Assembly (NCBI RefSeq): GCF_021432085.1
Contig: NZ_CP090366.1
Coordinates: forward strand, 2,108,001 to 2,172,000
From: Stutzerimonas kunmingensis
GTDB lineage: Bacteria; Pseudomonadota; Gammaproteobacteria; Pseudomonadales; Pseudomonadaceae
DNA: 64,000 bases
Reading direction: 5' to 3'
Shown here: piece after piece, positions 1-7,965 of the stretch
How positions within the stretch are numbered: the stretch's first letter is position 1
Layout of the letters: the number at the start of each line of letters is the position of its first letter
The notes under the pieces: generated by a model
The model's database searches: none
Told to the model about the DNA's origin: nothing
Seen by the model: only the letters and a program-made list of their open reading frames with translations
Made by a program: the position numbers and the translations under genes

Positions 1-108
1 GATGGTGATGATCAGCGCCTTGTGGTCATAGGCGGTGCGCATTATCCCGGCAAGGTCGATGCGGTTGTCCGCGTCATATTCCAGCGAAGAGCGGGTCAAG
101 GCAGTCAT
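1..108 (-). CDS. Wzc/Wzz-like polysaccharide chain-length/tyrosine autokinase protein (N-terminal fragment)
   Basis: Only the first 36 codons lie in the window; the gene continues off the left edge. The visible N-terminus (MTALTRSSLEYDADNRIDL) is followed by a short polar stretch and then the start of a hydrophobic segment, as in Wzc/EpsB-type exopolysaccharide autokinases or Wzz co-polymerases, where a cytoplasmic tail precedes the first membrane helix. A good ribosome site (AGGAAGGATT) sits just upstream of the ATG. It lies downstream of the glycosyltransferase gene on the same strand, 48 bases away, which fits the last steps (polymerisation/export control) of a Wzy-type pathway. The kinase part cannot be verified because it is outside the window. 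Confidence 0.55.
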   Translation of the reverse strand, partial: MTALTRSSLEYDADNRIDLAGIMRTAYDHKALIITI

Positions 109-156
109 TGGGAATCCTTCCTCATGGTGCTATGTGCAAAGAAGCGGGGTAGGCGG

Positions 157-1089
157 TCAGCTCCTGGCCAGCCGTGGGCTCAACCGACGCAGCAGGTTGA
201 GGCTGATGTTCTGGGCGATGGTCGAGAGCGCCTGGATCTTGCTGAACGGCGAGATCAGCGAGAGGCACTCGCCGAACACCTGGATCAGGAAGTACTCGTA
301 GAGCGCGTTGTTGCCGATGCGGCTGTAGTAGCGCGCCAGCGAGTAGTGGGCGTGCATGGCCATCTGGATGCGTTGCCGGCTCGGCTGCATGGAGAAGATG
401 CCGCCCTCGTGCACGCGGTAGGCGGCCGGGCTGATAGTTTCCAGGAACTTGCCTTTGCCGTAGGCGCCGAGCAGCGACCACCAGCAGATATCCAGCACTT
501 TTACGCCTAGCAGTTCCGGCGGCAGCTCCTGCACCAGATTGCGAAAGCACACGGTGAGCGTCGAGAGCGGGCGACCCTGCATCAGCTCCTGCGCGGTGGC
601 GTCCTTGCGCAGCTTTCCGGTCAGTTGCGGGCTCTGGATGATGCCCTTGCTGTTGAACATGAAGGCATCGTGATAGGTGATCACGTAGTCACGATGCTGC
701 TCGAGGAAGTCCACCTGCTGCTGCAGTTTGGTCGGGTCGGTCCAGTAGTCGTCGCCTTCGCAGTAGGCGATGTACTTGCCCCCGGCGCGGGCGAACAGGC
801 GCGTGCTGAACGGCTCGCCGAGGCTGAACTGGTTCTGCGTCTGATAGATCGGCTTGATGATGCGGGGGTAGCGCGCCGCGTAGTCGGCGATGATCGCGGC
901 GGTGGTGTCGGTCGAGGCGTCGTCGTGGACGATCACCTCGAAAGGGAAATCCGTTTCCTGCTGGAGGAAGCTCTCCAGCGCCTTCCTGATAAAGGATGCG
1001 TGGTTGTAGGCCAGGCAGACGACGCTCAGCAGCGGCTCGGTCTTGCCGCCCCAGCGTTCAATCAAGGCTTGCTCGCTCTTCAATTCCAT
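157..1089 (-). CDS. Family 2 glycosyltransferase
   Basis: Predicted 310-residue cytoplasmic GT-A fold glycosyltransferase that would add a sugar from a nucleotide donor to a lipid-linked repeat unit. Visible family features are the N-terminal VVCLAYNH strand (about residues 23-30), the HDDAST segment (about 55-60) that binds the nucleotide, and EGDDYW (111-116), the DXD-like metal-binding region. The C-terminal part is helical with no membrane segments. The ATG lies inside the 3' end of the flippase gene (32-base overlap), so the two are probably translationally linked. Sugar specificity cannot be read from the sequence. Confidence 0.88.
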   Translation of the reverse strand: MELKSEQALIERWGGKTEPLLSVVCLAYNHASFIRKALESFLQQETDFPFEVIVHDDASTDTTAAIIADYAARYPRIIKPIYQTQNQFSLGEPFSTRLFARAGGKYIAYCEGDDYWTDPTKLQQQVDFLEQHRDYVITYHDAFMFNSKGIIQSPQLTGKLRKDATAQELMQGRPLSTLTVCFRNLVQELPPELLGVKVLDICWWSLLGAYGKGKFLETISPAAYRVHEGGIFSMQPSRQRIQMAMHAHYSLARYYSRIGNNALYEYFLIQVFGECLSLISPFSKIQALSTIAQNISLNLLRRLSPRLARS

Positions 1090-2620
1090 TTTTGGACGCT
1101 CGTTTGGTGATGAGTAGGTGAAGCTTGAGTCGCAGTGATTTCGAGGTGGCCGCGACCAGCGCCAGGCAAATGAATCCGCTTACGGCCAGCGCCATCAGCA
1201 TGTCGAAGCGGTTGTCGCTGGCGATCAGCAGGAACAGCGGCTCGCCCAGCGCCACGCCGATCAGGGTCGCGGCGGTGATTCGCAAGATGTCACGCGTCCA
1301 GATGCCCTGCAGGCCGGGCGAGAAACGCCGATGCACCACCGGAGGCCAGATCACGAAGGTCGCCAGGCGCAGGAAGAACCAGGCAAGCGCCGCGCCATAG
1401 GCGCCGTGGGTGAGCGCTGCGTAGATCACGATCGGCACGCTGATGGCGGTGGAGACCACGCTGTACCAGATATGCAGGCGCAGCCGGCCATAGGCGTACT
1501 GCAGGTAGAACTGAAAGGCACCGACCGCCATCAGCGCGCTGCCCGGCACATACCAGAACAGCATGCGCTCGCTCCACTGCGCCGCGCCCGCGTCGCCGGT
1601 CCAGGCGAGGATCAGGGCATGCCCGTGCCAGGCGATCACCGCGGCCATCGGAAACAGCACGCTGCAGACGAAGCGGGTGGCGTTCAGGTACAGCCGCTCC
1701 ATTTCGGCGATCCGGCCCTCGGCCACGAGCATGGTCATGCGCGGCAACAGCGTCTGCACCAGGGGGTTGGTCAGGGTCATGATGCCGGTGGTGATCAGCG
1801 CCACCAGCGAGAAGTAGCCGTACTCCTTGAGCAGCAGCACCTTAGAAAGCAGCACCTTGTCCAGCTGGGTCAGCACGATCCACAGCAGCGAGGTGAAGAA
1901 CATGCCGCCGGCGAAGGGCAGCACCGGCCGCACCACGCGCCAGTCGATGCCACTGAGCAGCCTCGGGCTGGACAGCTGTATGTAGGCCTTGCTGGCGAAG
2001 GCAAGCGTTTCCACCAGCGCCACGGCGGTTTGAAACAGGAAGAAGTCCAGCGGTTCCTGCGAGACATAGGCGACCAGAAACAGGCCGCCGAGGTAGCGCA
2101 AGGTGGCGATCAGGGTGTTCGTTGCGTTCAGCCAGCCGTGCAGTTCGACGCCCTGCAGCCCGCTCTTGTACAGCGTCGCGTAGAGCCTCAGCGCGACCAT
2201 CAGGCCCATGAGGCTGATGCACTGCATGATGGTGCCGGTGCTCAGTTCCCGCGCCTGCAGCCAGGCCCCGGCGATCCAGCCGCTGCCCAGGTAGATCGCC
2301 ACGCAGGTCGCCAGGGCGATCGGCAGCAGCAGCAGCTCGAACGAACGCAGCAGCCGCCCTGCAGGCCCAGCCGCGGTGCTGAGATCGCCCTGGCCGCGGT
2401 AGTGTGCCACCTGCCGCACCAGTGCCGGCGACATCCCGGCATCGAGCAGCTGCAGCCAGGCCTGAAGTACCGCGAAGAAGCCAATCAGCCCGTAGGCTTC
2501 GGCGCCCAGATGCTTCAGATAGAACGGCAGGATCAGAATGCCGATCAGCAGGGCGTAGGCCTGGCCGAGGTAGTTCAGGCTGGTGTTGCGGATCACCGAT
2601 AACCGCTTGGGATCTGACAT
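1058..2620 (-). CDS. Wzx-like polysaccharide flippase (MATE/PST family)
   Basis: 520-residue polytopic inner-membrane protein with about 12-14 hydrophobic segments spread along its whole length and a short basic C-terminus. This is the profile of Wzx/PST-family flippases, which move undecaprenyl-linked repeat units across the inner membrane. It starts three bases after the stop of the DegT aminotransferase and overlaps the glycosyltransferase downstream, so it is in the middle of one operon. Assignment rests on hydropathy pattern, length and the polysaccharide context; the transported unit is unknown. Confidence 0.82.
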   Translation of the reverse strand: MSDPKRLSVIRNTSLNYLGQAYALLIGILILPFYLKHLGAEAYGLIGFFAVLQAWLQLLDAGMSPALVRQVAHYRGQGDLSTAAGPAGRLLRSFELLLLPIALATCVAIYLGSGWIAGAWLQARELSTGTIMQCISLMGLMVALRLYATLYKSGLQGVELHGWLNATNTLIATLRYLGGLFLVAYVSQEPLDFFLFQTAVALVETLAFASKAYIQLSSPRLLSGIDWRVVRPVLPFAGGMFFTSLLWIVLTQLDKVLLSKVLLLKEYGYFSLVALITTGIMTLTNPLVQTLLPRMTMLVAEGRIAEMERLYLNATRFVCSVLFPMAAVIAWHGHALILAWTGDAGAAQWSERMLFWYVPGSALMAVGAFQFYLQYAYGRLRLHIWYSVVSTAISVPIVIYAALTHGAYGAALAWFFLRLATFVIWPPVVHRRFSPGLQGIWTRDILRITAATLIGVALGEPLFLLIASDNRFDMLMALAVSGFICLALVAATSKSLRLKLHLLITKRASKNGIEERASLD

Positions 2621-2623
2621 GAG

Positions 2624-3826
2624 TTACTGCTGGCCTCCAGTGGTCAGGGGCATGCGCGGGTAATCCGAACCTGGCAGGCGCTCCACGCCGCTGAACAGCC
2701 CGAACGCATCGGCAAAGGGCTGGAACAGGGACCGGTTCGACTGTTCGCTGTGGATCGCTTCCTGGATCAGCGTCTGCATGACCTTTTCCTGCACCTTGCG
2801 CGGCAGCCCGGGGTAGATCGGCAGGCACAGCACCTTGCGGCTCAGGGCCCGCGAGCGTGGCTGCGGCACTTGCGGCTGCAGATGATCGAGCGTGTCCAGC
2901 GACGGGTAGAAGTAGCGGCGGGGGTTGATGCCGTTCTCGTTCAGTTGCGAGCGGCAGCGCAGGAGCTGGCTTTCGTCGGCGAGGGCAACGGGAAAGTAGC
3001 TGTAGTTGCACTGGGATTCCGGCTGCGCCCGTTGCAGATCGAAGTGTTCGCCAAGGCGGCGCTCGTAGCGATGGCCGATCTCTGCCCGGCACTCGAATAT
3101 CAGCTCGATATCGTCGAGCACGCACATGCCCATCGCGGCGGAGAACTCGTTGAGCTTGGCGTTGATGCCGATGCCTTCGATCTGGTCGGTATCGACGATG
3201 CCGAAGTTGCAGAGCAGGCGTATGCGTTCGGCCAGGGCGTCATCGTTGGTGACGATGGCGCCGCCCTCGATGGTGTGGAACAGCTTGGTTGCATGGAAAC
3301 TCAGCGTGCTGATATCGCCCCAGTCGTAGACCGAGCGACCCTTGTGACGAACGCCAAACGCATGGGCGCCGTCGTAGATGACTTTCAGGTTGTTCTTGCG
3401 CGCGATCTGCTCGATGCGTTCCACATCGCAGGGGTTGCCGAACACATGCGTGGCGACGATGGCGGAGGTGTCGGGCTGGATATTTCGCTCGATCTGCTCC
3501 GGGTCCAGATTCCAGGTTGCGGGGTCGATGTCGACGAAGAGCGGCTTGATGCCTTCCCACTGCAGCGAGCTGGTGGTGGCAACGAAGCTGAAGGGCGTGG
3601 TGATGGCGCTGCCCGTCAGCCCCAGCGCACGATACGCGACCTGCAGTGCGATGGTGCCATTGTTGGTGAGGATGATGTTCCTCACCCCGAGGTAGTCCTT
3701 GAGTCGTTGCTCCAGTGCGGTTACCAATGGTCCGTTGTTGGTGAGCCAGCCGGTGTTGTAGATCCTGTCTATGTAAGCCTTGAACTTGTTCTTGCTGCCC
3801 AGGTATGACTTGGTCACGTTGATCAT
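2624..3826 (-). CDS. DegT/DnrJ/EryC1/StrS-family sugar aminotransferase
   Basis: 400-residue PLP-dependent enzyme that aminates nucleotide-linked keto-sugars. Recognisable parts are the N-terminal TGWLTNNGP loop, the YDGAHAFG segment (Asp152, which contacts the PLP pyridine nitrogen) and SFHATKLFHTIEGGA with the PLP-binding Lys181. The frame stays open much further upstream, but the protein-like part begins at this ATG, which has a good AAGGAAA ribosome site; the upstream extension is the shadow of the oxygenase gene. It suggests an amino- or acylamino-deoxyhexose in the polysaccharide, although no dedicated sugar dehydratase or acyltransferase is in view. Confidence 0.9.
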   Translation of the reverse strand: MINVTKSYLGSKNKFKAYIDRIYNTGWLTNNGPLVTALEQRLKDYLGVRNIILTNNGTIALQVAYRALGLTGSAITTPFSFVATTSSLQWEGIKPLFVDIDPATWNLDPEQIERNIQPDTSAIVATHVFGNPCDVERIEQIARKNNLKVIYDGAHAFGVRHKGRSVYDWGDISTLSFHATKLFHTIEGGAIVTNDDALAERIRLLCNFGIVDTDQIEGIGINAKLNEFSAAMGMCVLDDIELIFECRAEIGHRYERRLGEHFDLQRAQPESQCNYSYFPVALADESQLLRCRSQLNENGINPRRYFYPSLDTLDHLQPQVPQPRSRALSRKVLCLPIYPGLPRKVQEKVMQTLIQEAIHSEQSNRSLFQPFADAFGLFSGVERLPGSDYPRMPLTTGGQQ

Positions 3827-3900
3827 GATGATTTCCTTATCGAAGCTCAGCCACCCTGGATGGCATCCGGGGATTCTCGCCGGGTAAATGCGGGTGGGCG

Positions 3901-4674
3901 TCACACCGCTTGCTGTGCGCCTATTGCGCTGGCCCGACGCGCCCTGCGTTGGTTGTGCCTGAGGATCATTCGGGTCATCAGGCTGCCGGCGTGGGGATCG
4001 CCGTAATGGAAGATGGCGGTGGCGCGCAGCTGCGCCGGATCGCAGGGTTCGTTGGCGTGCAGCGATCGATAACCCCAGAACAGGTAGAGATTGCCCGGCA
4101 CCAGTTGCAGGCGCTGTGGCTTGAGCAGGCCGACGCCTATGGCGCGGGTGATCACTCGGCGACTCAGCTTGTTTTGCAGCAGCGCCTTCTCCAGCACATT
4201 CACCAGCACGTACTTGCGGAGCCTGCGCAGGTTTGGAAAAAGCAGCAGATCGCCGCGCTGGTCGCCTTCCTGCGGGATTTCCACAGGTAGCAATGCCGTT
4301 ACCAGAGAAGCGTCGTAGTGGAAGCAGTTCGACTCCTTGCGTCCTGTCTGCCCCTGCACGCATCGCATCACCAGGTAGATGCGCTTGCTTGGCGCCGCCT
4401 TGCCAGCGCCGAGCTGATACACGTCGTCCAGCAGCGACTGGAACTCTGGCGCGCTGCTCAACGTGGCAAGCAGCGAGCCCGCAACCTGTTCACCGTCGTG
4501 ATGAGCGAAATATTCCCCGTGATGCTGTCGAGCCTGCTCGTAAACTTGCTCGCGCAGTTGAGTTAGTTGCAGATTGTTCAAGTAGCCGGGTATGCAGGCG
4601 TAGCCATTCTGATTGATATCCCGCGCAATCAATGCCTTGTCCTGATCTTCCGTTCCATAAAAGATTGTTGACAC
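3901..4674 (-). CDS. Putative 2-oxoglutarate/Fe(II)-dependent oxygenase (phytanoyl-CoA dioxygenase-like)
   Basis: 257-residue soluble protein, first gene of the polysaccharide operon. It begins at a GTG with a GGGAGAA ribosome site. It carries a plausible double-stranded beta-helix iron site: His119-x-Asp121 in the FHYDAS motif, a distal His206 in GYRSLHANEP, and Arg217 in LRATAIFHYGDP, the usual 2-oxoglutarate anchor. These features are seen; the family call is inferred from their order and spacing. Its substrate is unknown; hydroxylation of a sugar, lipid or small molecule linked to surface-polysaccharide synthesis is possible. The 74-base gap to the aminotransferase contains no other gene. 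Confidence 0.65.
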   Translation of the reverse strand: MSTIFYGTEDQDKALIARDINQNGYACIPGYLNNLQLTQLREQVYEQARQHHGEYFAHHDGEQVAGSLLATLSSAPEFQSLLDDVYQLGAGKAAPSKRIYLVMRCVQGQTGRKESNCFHYDASLVTALLPVEIPQEGDQRGDLLLFPNLRRLRKYVLVNVLEKALLQNKLSRRVITRAIGVGLLKPQRLQLVPGNLYLFWGYRSLHANEPCDPAQLRATAIFHYGDPHAGSLMTRMILRHNQRRARRASAIGAQQAV

Positions 4675-4828
4675 TGTAGTTCTCCCTGCGCAAAGGCGAG
4701 GCGAAACGGTTTGTCGAACCGCAGCTATTGCCGCGCCGCTGCTGATCGGCGTCCTGGGTGGGAATAAAGAATTTCGGCGTAATGCCTGGGCAGTAGGCTT
4801 TTAGCCTGTGACGAAAGTTAATGCTGAT

Positions 4829-4848
4829 CTAAATATTCTTTTATTTAG
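4829..4848. repeat. Inverted repeat in the polysaccharide leader
   Basis: Perfect 7-base arms, CTAAATA and TATTTAG, around a 6-base loop, just downstream (in operon direction) of the ops-like element. A second small hairpin, AGGCT-TTT-AGCCT, follows at 4795-4807. Both could form in the leader transcript or act as protein-binding sites. Neither is followed by a T-tract on the minus strand strong enough to be called a terminator. Confidence 0.4.
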
Positions 4849-4854
4849 ACAAAG

Positions 4855-4862
4855 CTACCGCC
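4855..4862 (-). promoter_or_regulatory. ops-like element (RfaH recruitment core) in the polysaccharide leader
   Basis: On the minus strand the sequence reads GGCGGTAGCTT, which matches the core GGCGGTAG and the T at position 11 of the ops pausing element used by RfaH in long LPS, capsule and O-antigen operons. It lies about 180 bases upstream of the first gene (start at 4674) on the strand of the operon, the usual position within a JUMPstart-type leader. A near match, TGCGGTAG, sits further upstream on the same strand at 4962-4969. Function is inferred. Confidence 0.5.
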
Positions 4863-5497
4863 ATCGACTTATTTACATGTCGATTTGAATAACTTGTACG
4901 TATTCCCCGTCATCTGCGATCGGCCAACGTCCGCGTGTGACCTTGAGAGAATCGGGCATGGCTACCGCACTCCGGGCACTCTGCGAGCCCCGGCTCTCTC
5001 AATGCTTATGGCGAACGAGCCCGCATCGCTTTATTAAAAGCGATACTAATCAGGCAGGGGGTTTAACTCTTGCGCCGCAAAACTTGACCTGTCCAGTTGG
5101 TCTTAAACCGCTCTGCAACGTATTGCTCCCTGTTGCAACTAGATATCCGTCATAACGTGAACCAAGTCAAGCTAGGGAGCCAAAAAAAAGTTGCAGATGG
5201 ACGTCGCGAGGTGTTTAGAAGAGCCAACTAATTGAGTTGAAAGGAGTTTTGTTTTTGACGCAGGCTGGCCTAGAGCTATCATCAATGGTTATAGCGAATG
5301 CGGTAATTAGCTCTAAGCTGAATAAACCATCTGCTCCTTTGCTGGCCATAAATGACGTATGCATAAACAAAGGGAATATTATTCCGACTATGCTGAGCAA
5401 CTATTCCGATAAAGAGTTAATTCTACGGACCTGTTGTTACAAGACGCGGCTTACTGGCCGGAGAGGGGCGCTGGTCTGACAAAAAAGACGCGCAAAC

Positions 5498-5528
5498 GAA
5501 AAAGGCCACTCGTCTGAGTGGCCTTTTC
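5498..5528 (-). terminator. Terminator of the downstream tRNA-fMet unit
   Basis: Stem AAAAGGCCACT / AGTGGCCTTTT (arms at 5500-5510 and 5517-5527) with a CGTCTG loop. On the minus strand the hairpin ends in a TTTTTCG run just after the tRNA. It is nearly identical to the hairpin behind the second tRNA copy. Confidence 0.85.
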
Positions 5529-5534
5529 GTGATT

Positions 5535-5611
<77 letters not shown>

Positions 5612-5623
5612 TCTGTAGGGCGC

Positions 5624-5651
5624 ATTCTACAGCCCGATTACCCGTTGTCAA
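5624..5651 (-). promoter_or_regulatory. Sigma-70 promoter of tRNA-fMet copy 1
   Basis: Reading the minus strand: -35 TTGACA (5646-5651), 16-base spacer, -10 TAGAAT (5624-5629), followed by a GC-rich discriminator before the tRNA. Near-consensus hexamers and a GC-rich discriminator are typical of growth-rate-controlled stable RNA promoters. Confidence 0.8.
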
Positions 5652-5745
5652 TCAAAAGGAAGGAAAAAAGCGTATTTTATTCAAAAGGTTAGCGATTCAT
5701 GCGAGGTCTGCTGCCAACACGAGCGTCTCAGAGTTTTGCGCGCAC

Positions 5746-5777
5746 AAAAAAAGGCCACTCATCTGAGTGGCCTTTTA
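5746..5777 (-). terminator. Terminator of the upstream tRNA-fMet unit
   Basis: Stem AAAAGGCCACTC / GAGTGGCCTTTT (5749-5760 and 5765-5776) with loop ATCT, followed on the minus strand by a run of seven T. It separates the two tandem tRNA genes. Confidence 0.85.
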
Positions 5778-5780
5778 AAT

Positions 5781-5857
<77 letters not shown>

Positions 5858-5863
5858 ACGCGC

Positions 5864-5891
5864 ATTCTACAGCTTTAAACGCGGCTGTCAC
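5864..5891 (-). promoter_or_regulatory. Sigma-70 promoter of tRNA-fMet copy 2
   Basis: Minus-strand -35 GTGACA (5886-5891), 16-base spacer and -10 TAGAAT (5864-5869). The -10 and discriminator match those of copy 1, while the -35 differs at one base. Confidence 0.75.
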
Positions 5892-5922
5892 GGGTTTATT
5901 TGAAATCAGATGGGAATACCGA

Positions 5923-6105
5923 TCAGGCGTGCCATGAGGGCAGGGTGCCGGGAGCTGCTGTCTGGTGTGGTAGACACTGTTTGATTGCCGGGCGAGCCTG
6001 CGGCGGGTGATGGCGACGAGCGATCCTCATCATGCCCCAGAGCATGGAGAGCGCTACCGACAGCCAACCCAGGATCATCATCAGGAGTATCAGCGCAGGT
6101 TCCAT
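5923..6105 (-). CDS. Small single-pass membrane protein, unknown function
   Basis: 60 residues starting MEPALILLMMILGW, with one hydrophobic segment at about residues 4-26 followed by a basic, proline- and histidine-containing cytoplasmic-type tail (ARRHHPPQARP). The ATG is preceded by GAGGAAGCTCCAG, a usable ribosome site, and the longer upstream frame lacks one. I recognise no family. The topology (hydrophobic N-terminus, basic tail) would place the N-terminus outside or within the membrane and the tail in the cytoplasm. Confidence 0.45.
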   Translation of the reverse strand: MEPALILLMMILGWLSVALSMLWGMMRIARRHHPPQARPAIKQCLPHQTAAPGTLPSWHA

Positions 6106-6256
6106 CTGGAGCTTCCTCTTTGAATCCAATATTCGTCCTTGTGGTTGTGACCCCGCTCGCTGAAAGCGGTTCCGGCATGCCATCGGTCGCTCGCCGGCGC
6201 ACTCCTTGGAATCGCCGCTGCCCAAGTATCAAGTGGATGATGCGGAGGTGTCGGAC

Positions 6257-6577
6257 ATGCGTATTCAGCTTGGTGTGCTGGTTGCAGCGCTTGCTTCAAC
6301 AGTCAGCGCGCAGGATCTGGAGCGACCGTTCGCTGATATCCCGTTGGCTCAGAACACGGGCGCGGCGGATCGCGGCGCCGCCGGCAATGGCTCGATGGGC
6401 ATTGGCGGCGGTATCGACTATCTGGAGGATGACCAGAGTCAGTCTGAGGCAGGTGACGCATCCTCCAAGAAGCCAGCGGCGGAGCAGTACGACGACACGG
6501 CCGAACCCGGCCATGGTGGCAATGAGACCGACATGGAGCACCGTCGCCGTCCCAAATTGGAAAGGCGTAGTGACTAA
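6257..6577 (+). CDS. Small secreted protein, unknown function
   Basis: 106 residues from MRIQLGVLVAALASTVSAQDLE, a clear Sec signal peptide with probable cleavage after VSA at about residue 18. The mature part is glycine-rich (GAAGNGSMGIGGG) then acidic and polar. The open frame extends upstream to 6206, but the signal peptide and the GGAGG site favour this start. It is followed 28 bases later by another small exported protein of similar composition, so they may be co-expressed. No known domain recognised. Confidence 0.5.
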   Translation: MRIQLGVLVAALASTVSAQDLERPFADIPLAQNTGAADRGAAGNGSMGIGGGIDYLEDDQSQSEAGDASSKKPAAEQYDDTAEPGHGGNETDMEHRRRPKLERRSD

Positions 6578-6605
6578 CGCAGTCGTTCATTGATAGGAGG
6601 TAGCC

Positions 6606-6905
6606 ATGAATTGGGCACTCACAGTGGTAACAGTATTGCTTCTGGCGGGTTCTGTCGGGGCGTATGCCGGTTCGGCGGAGAACGCCGATGACACTCGTCG
6701 TCCGGGAGCTGCAAACGAAAGCTCAGTTGAATCGAGCGAGCGTTCCGACCAGCACAGGGAAAAGTTTGAAGGCCATGACGGTCGGGACCATAAGGCGCAG
6801 CAGGGCAGTGACCTGGGCACTATGGGAACGGGTAATACCGGAACCACAGGCGGCATGGGAGCCACCACGGGAACCGACACCATTGGCGGGACCATCGAAG
6901 AATAG
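6606..6905 (+). CDS. Small secreted Gly/Thr-rich protein, unknown function
   Basis: 99 residues with a signal peptide ([21 protein letters not shown], cleavage at about residue 21). A charged Ser/Glu/Asp/His middle follows, then a low-complexity tail of Gly, Thr and Met ([14 protein letters not shown]). It has a strong AGGAGG ribosome site. Probably a periplasmic, intrinsically disordered protein. Together with the gene just upstream it forms a pair of small exported proteins. I recognise no family. Confidence 0.55.
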   Translation: MNWALTVVTVLLLAGSVGAYAGSAENADDTRRPGAANESSVESSERSDQHREKFEGHDGRDHKAQQGSDLGTMGTGNTGTTGGMGATTGTDTIGGTIEE

Positions 6906-6985
6906 CCTGCTACCGGCCACGCAACATTCATAAAGCGGTCAGGCATCCGTACAATGCCCAACCTTTCAACATCTATTGGCCTGGT

Positions 6986-7960
6986 ATGCAGATCGCTTTG
7001 GCGCCCATGGAGGGGCTGGTCGACGAAATCCTTCGCGACGTTCTGACTCGGATGGGTGGTGTCGACTGGTGCGTCACCGAGTTTATCCGGGTGTCTGATC
7101 GCCTGCTGCCGCAAAGCAGCTTTCGCAAACTCGCACCCGAACTACGGGATGGCGCCGTTACTCGCGCGGGAACCCCTGTGCGCGTTCAGTTGCTGGGCTC
7201 AGATCCCGCCTGCCTGGCTGATAACGCCGCCTATGCCTGCTCCCTGGGCGCACCCGCCATCGATCTGAATTTCGGTTGCCCGGCCAAGACGGTTAACAAG
7301 TCCCGCGGCGGGGCCATCCTGCTCAAGGAGCCTGATTTGCTGCACGCCATCCTCTGTGAGGTACGGCGAACTGTGCCGGCGCACATCCCGGTCACCGCCA
7401 AGATGCGCCTGGGTTTCGACAGCCCGGACGGTGCACTCGATTGCGCTCGGGCGCTGGTGGACGGCGGGGCAGGTCAGTTGGTGGTGCATGCGCGAACGAA
7501 GGTCGAAGGCTACAAGCCGCCGGCGCATTGGGAATGGGTGGCTCGCGTGCAGGAAGTCGTCGTGGTGCCGGTATACGCCAACGGCGATATCTGGTCGCTG
7601 GAAGACTGGCGTCGCTGTCGAGAAGTCAGCGGGGCGGAAAACATCATGCTGGGTCGCGGGCTTGTTTCGCGGCCAGACCTGGCACGGCAGATCGCCGCCG
7701 CCGAACAGGGGCAAAGCATCGCCGAGATGAGCTGGGCAGAGTTCCAGCCCACGTTGGTGGACTTCTGGCAGCAGGCGCGGGGCAAGATCGCGCCACGCTA
7801 TGCGCCCGGCAGACTGAAGCAGTGGCTGGCTTTGCTTACGCGCAACTACCCCGAGGCGGTGGCGCTTTTCGCTGCGCTGCGTCGGGAAAACGACTGCGCG
7901 CGGATAGACACGATGCTCGGTGTCAATACCATGGGTATTCCGGTGGCGGCGCTGGGTTAG
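6986..7960 (+). CDS. dusC: tRNA-dihydrouridine(16) synthase DusC
   Basis: 324-residue FMN enzyme that reduces uridine (position 16 in the DusC subfamily) in the tRNA D-loop using NADPH. It has the TIM-barrel start [10 protein letters not shown], the catalytic cysteine Cys98 in [16 protein letters not shown], the HARTK motif and a C-terminal helical tRNA-binding domain. Length matches DusC rather than the longer DusA or DusB. It is alone on its strand, convergent with the SDR gene five bases beyond its stop. Confidence 0.9.
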   Translation: MQIALAPMEGLVDEILRDVLTRMGGVDWCVTEFIRVSDRLLPQSSFRKLAPELRDGAVTRAGTPVRVQLLGSDPACLADNAAYACSLGAPAIDLNFGCPAKTVNKSRGGAILLKEPDLLHAILCEVRRTVPAHIPVTAKMRLGFDSPDGALDCARALVDGGAGQLVVHARTKVEGYKPPAHWEWVARVQEVVVVPVYANGDIWSLEDWRRCREVSGAENIMLGRGLVSRPDLARQIAAAEQGQSIAEMSWAEFQPTLVDFWQQARGKIAPRYAPGRLKQWLALLTRNYPEAVALFAALRRENDCARIDTMLGVNTMGIPVAALG

Positions 7961-7965
7961 ACCGA

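Larger units (their letters stand above)
4675..5534. other. Long intergenic region, AT-richer than its surroundings, no convincing gene
   Basis: About 860 bases between the first polysaccharide gene and the first initiator tRNA. It contains the ops-like element and hairpins near the operon, then from about 5165 to 5440 a stretch visibly richer in A and T than the flanks. Short open frames exist on both strands (for example 4937-5155 plus, 5215-5400 minus, 5237-5479 plus) but none has a convincing ribosome site, codon pattern or recognisable product. The promoter of the polysaccharide operon must lie here; I could not place it with confidence. The low-GC stretch may be a remnant of transferred DNA at the edge of the cluster. 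Confidence 0.5.

Noticed and set aside
3827-4363. Upstream extension of the aminotransferase frame
   Set aside because: The frame is open but the residues are arginine/proline-rich shadow sequence of the oxygenase gene, and the family's N-terminus begins at 3826 with a good ribosome site.
4937-5479. Short open frames in the gap before tRNA-fMet
   Set aside because: No ribosome site, biased codon use or recognisable product, and frames on both strands compete.
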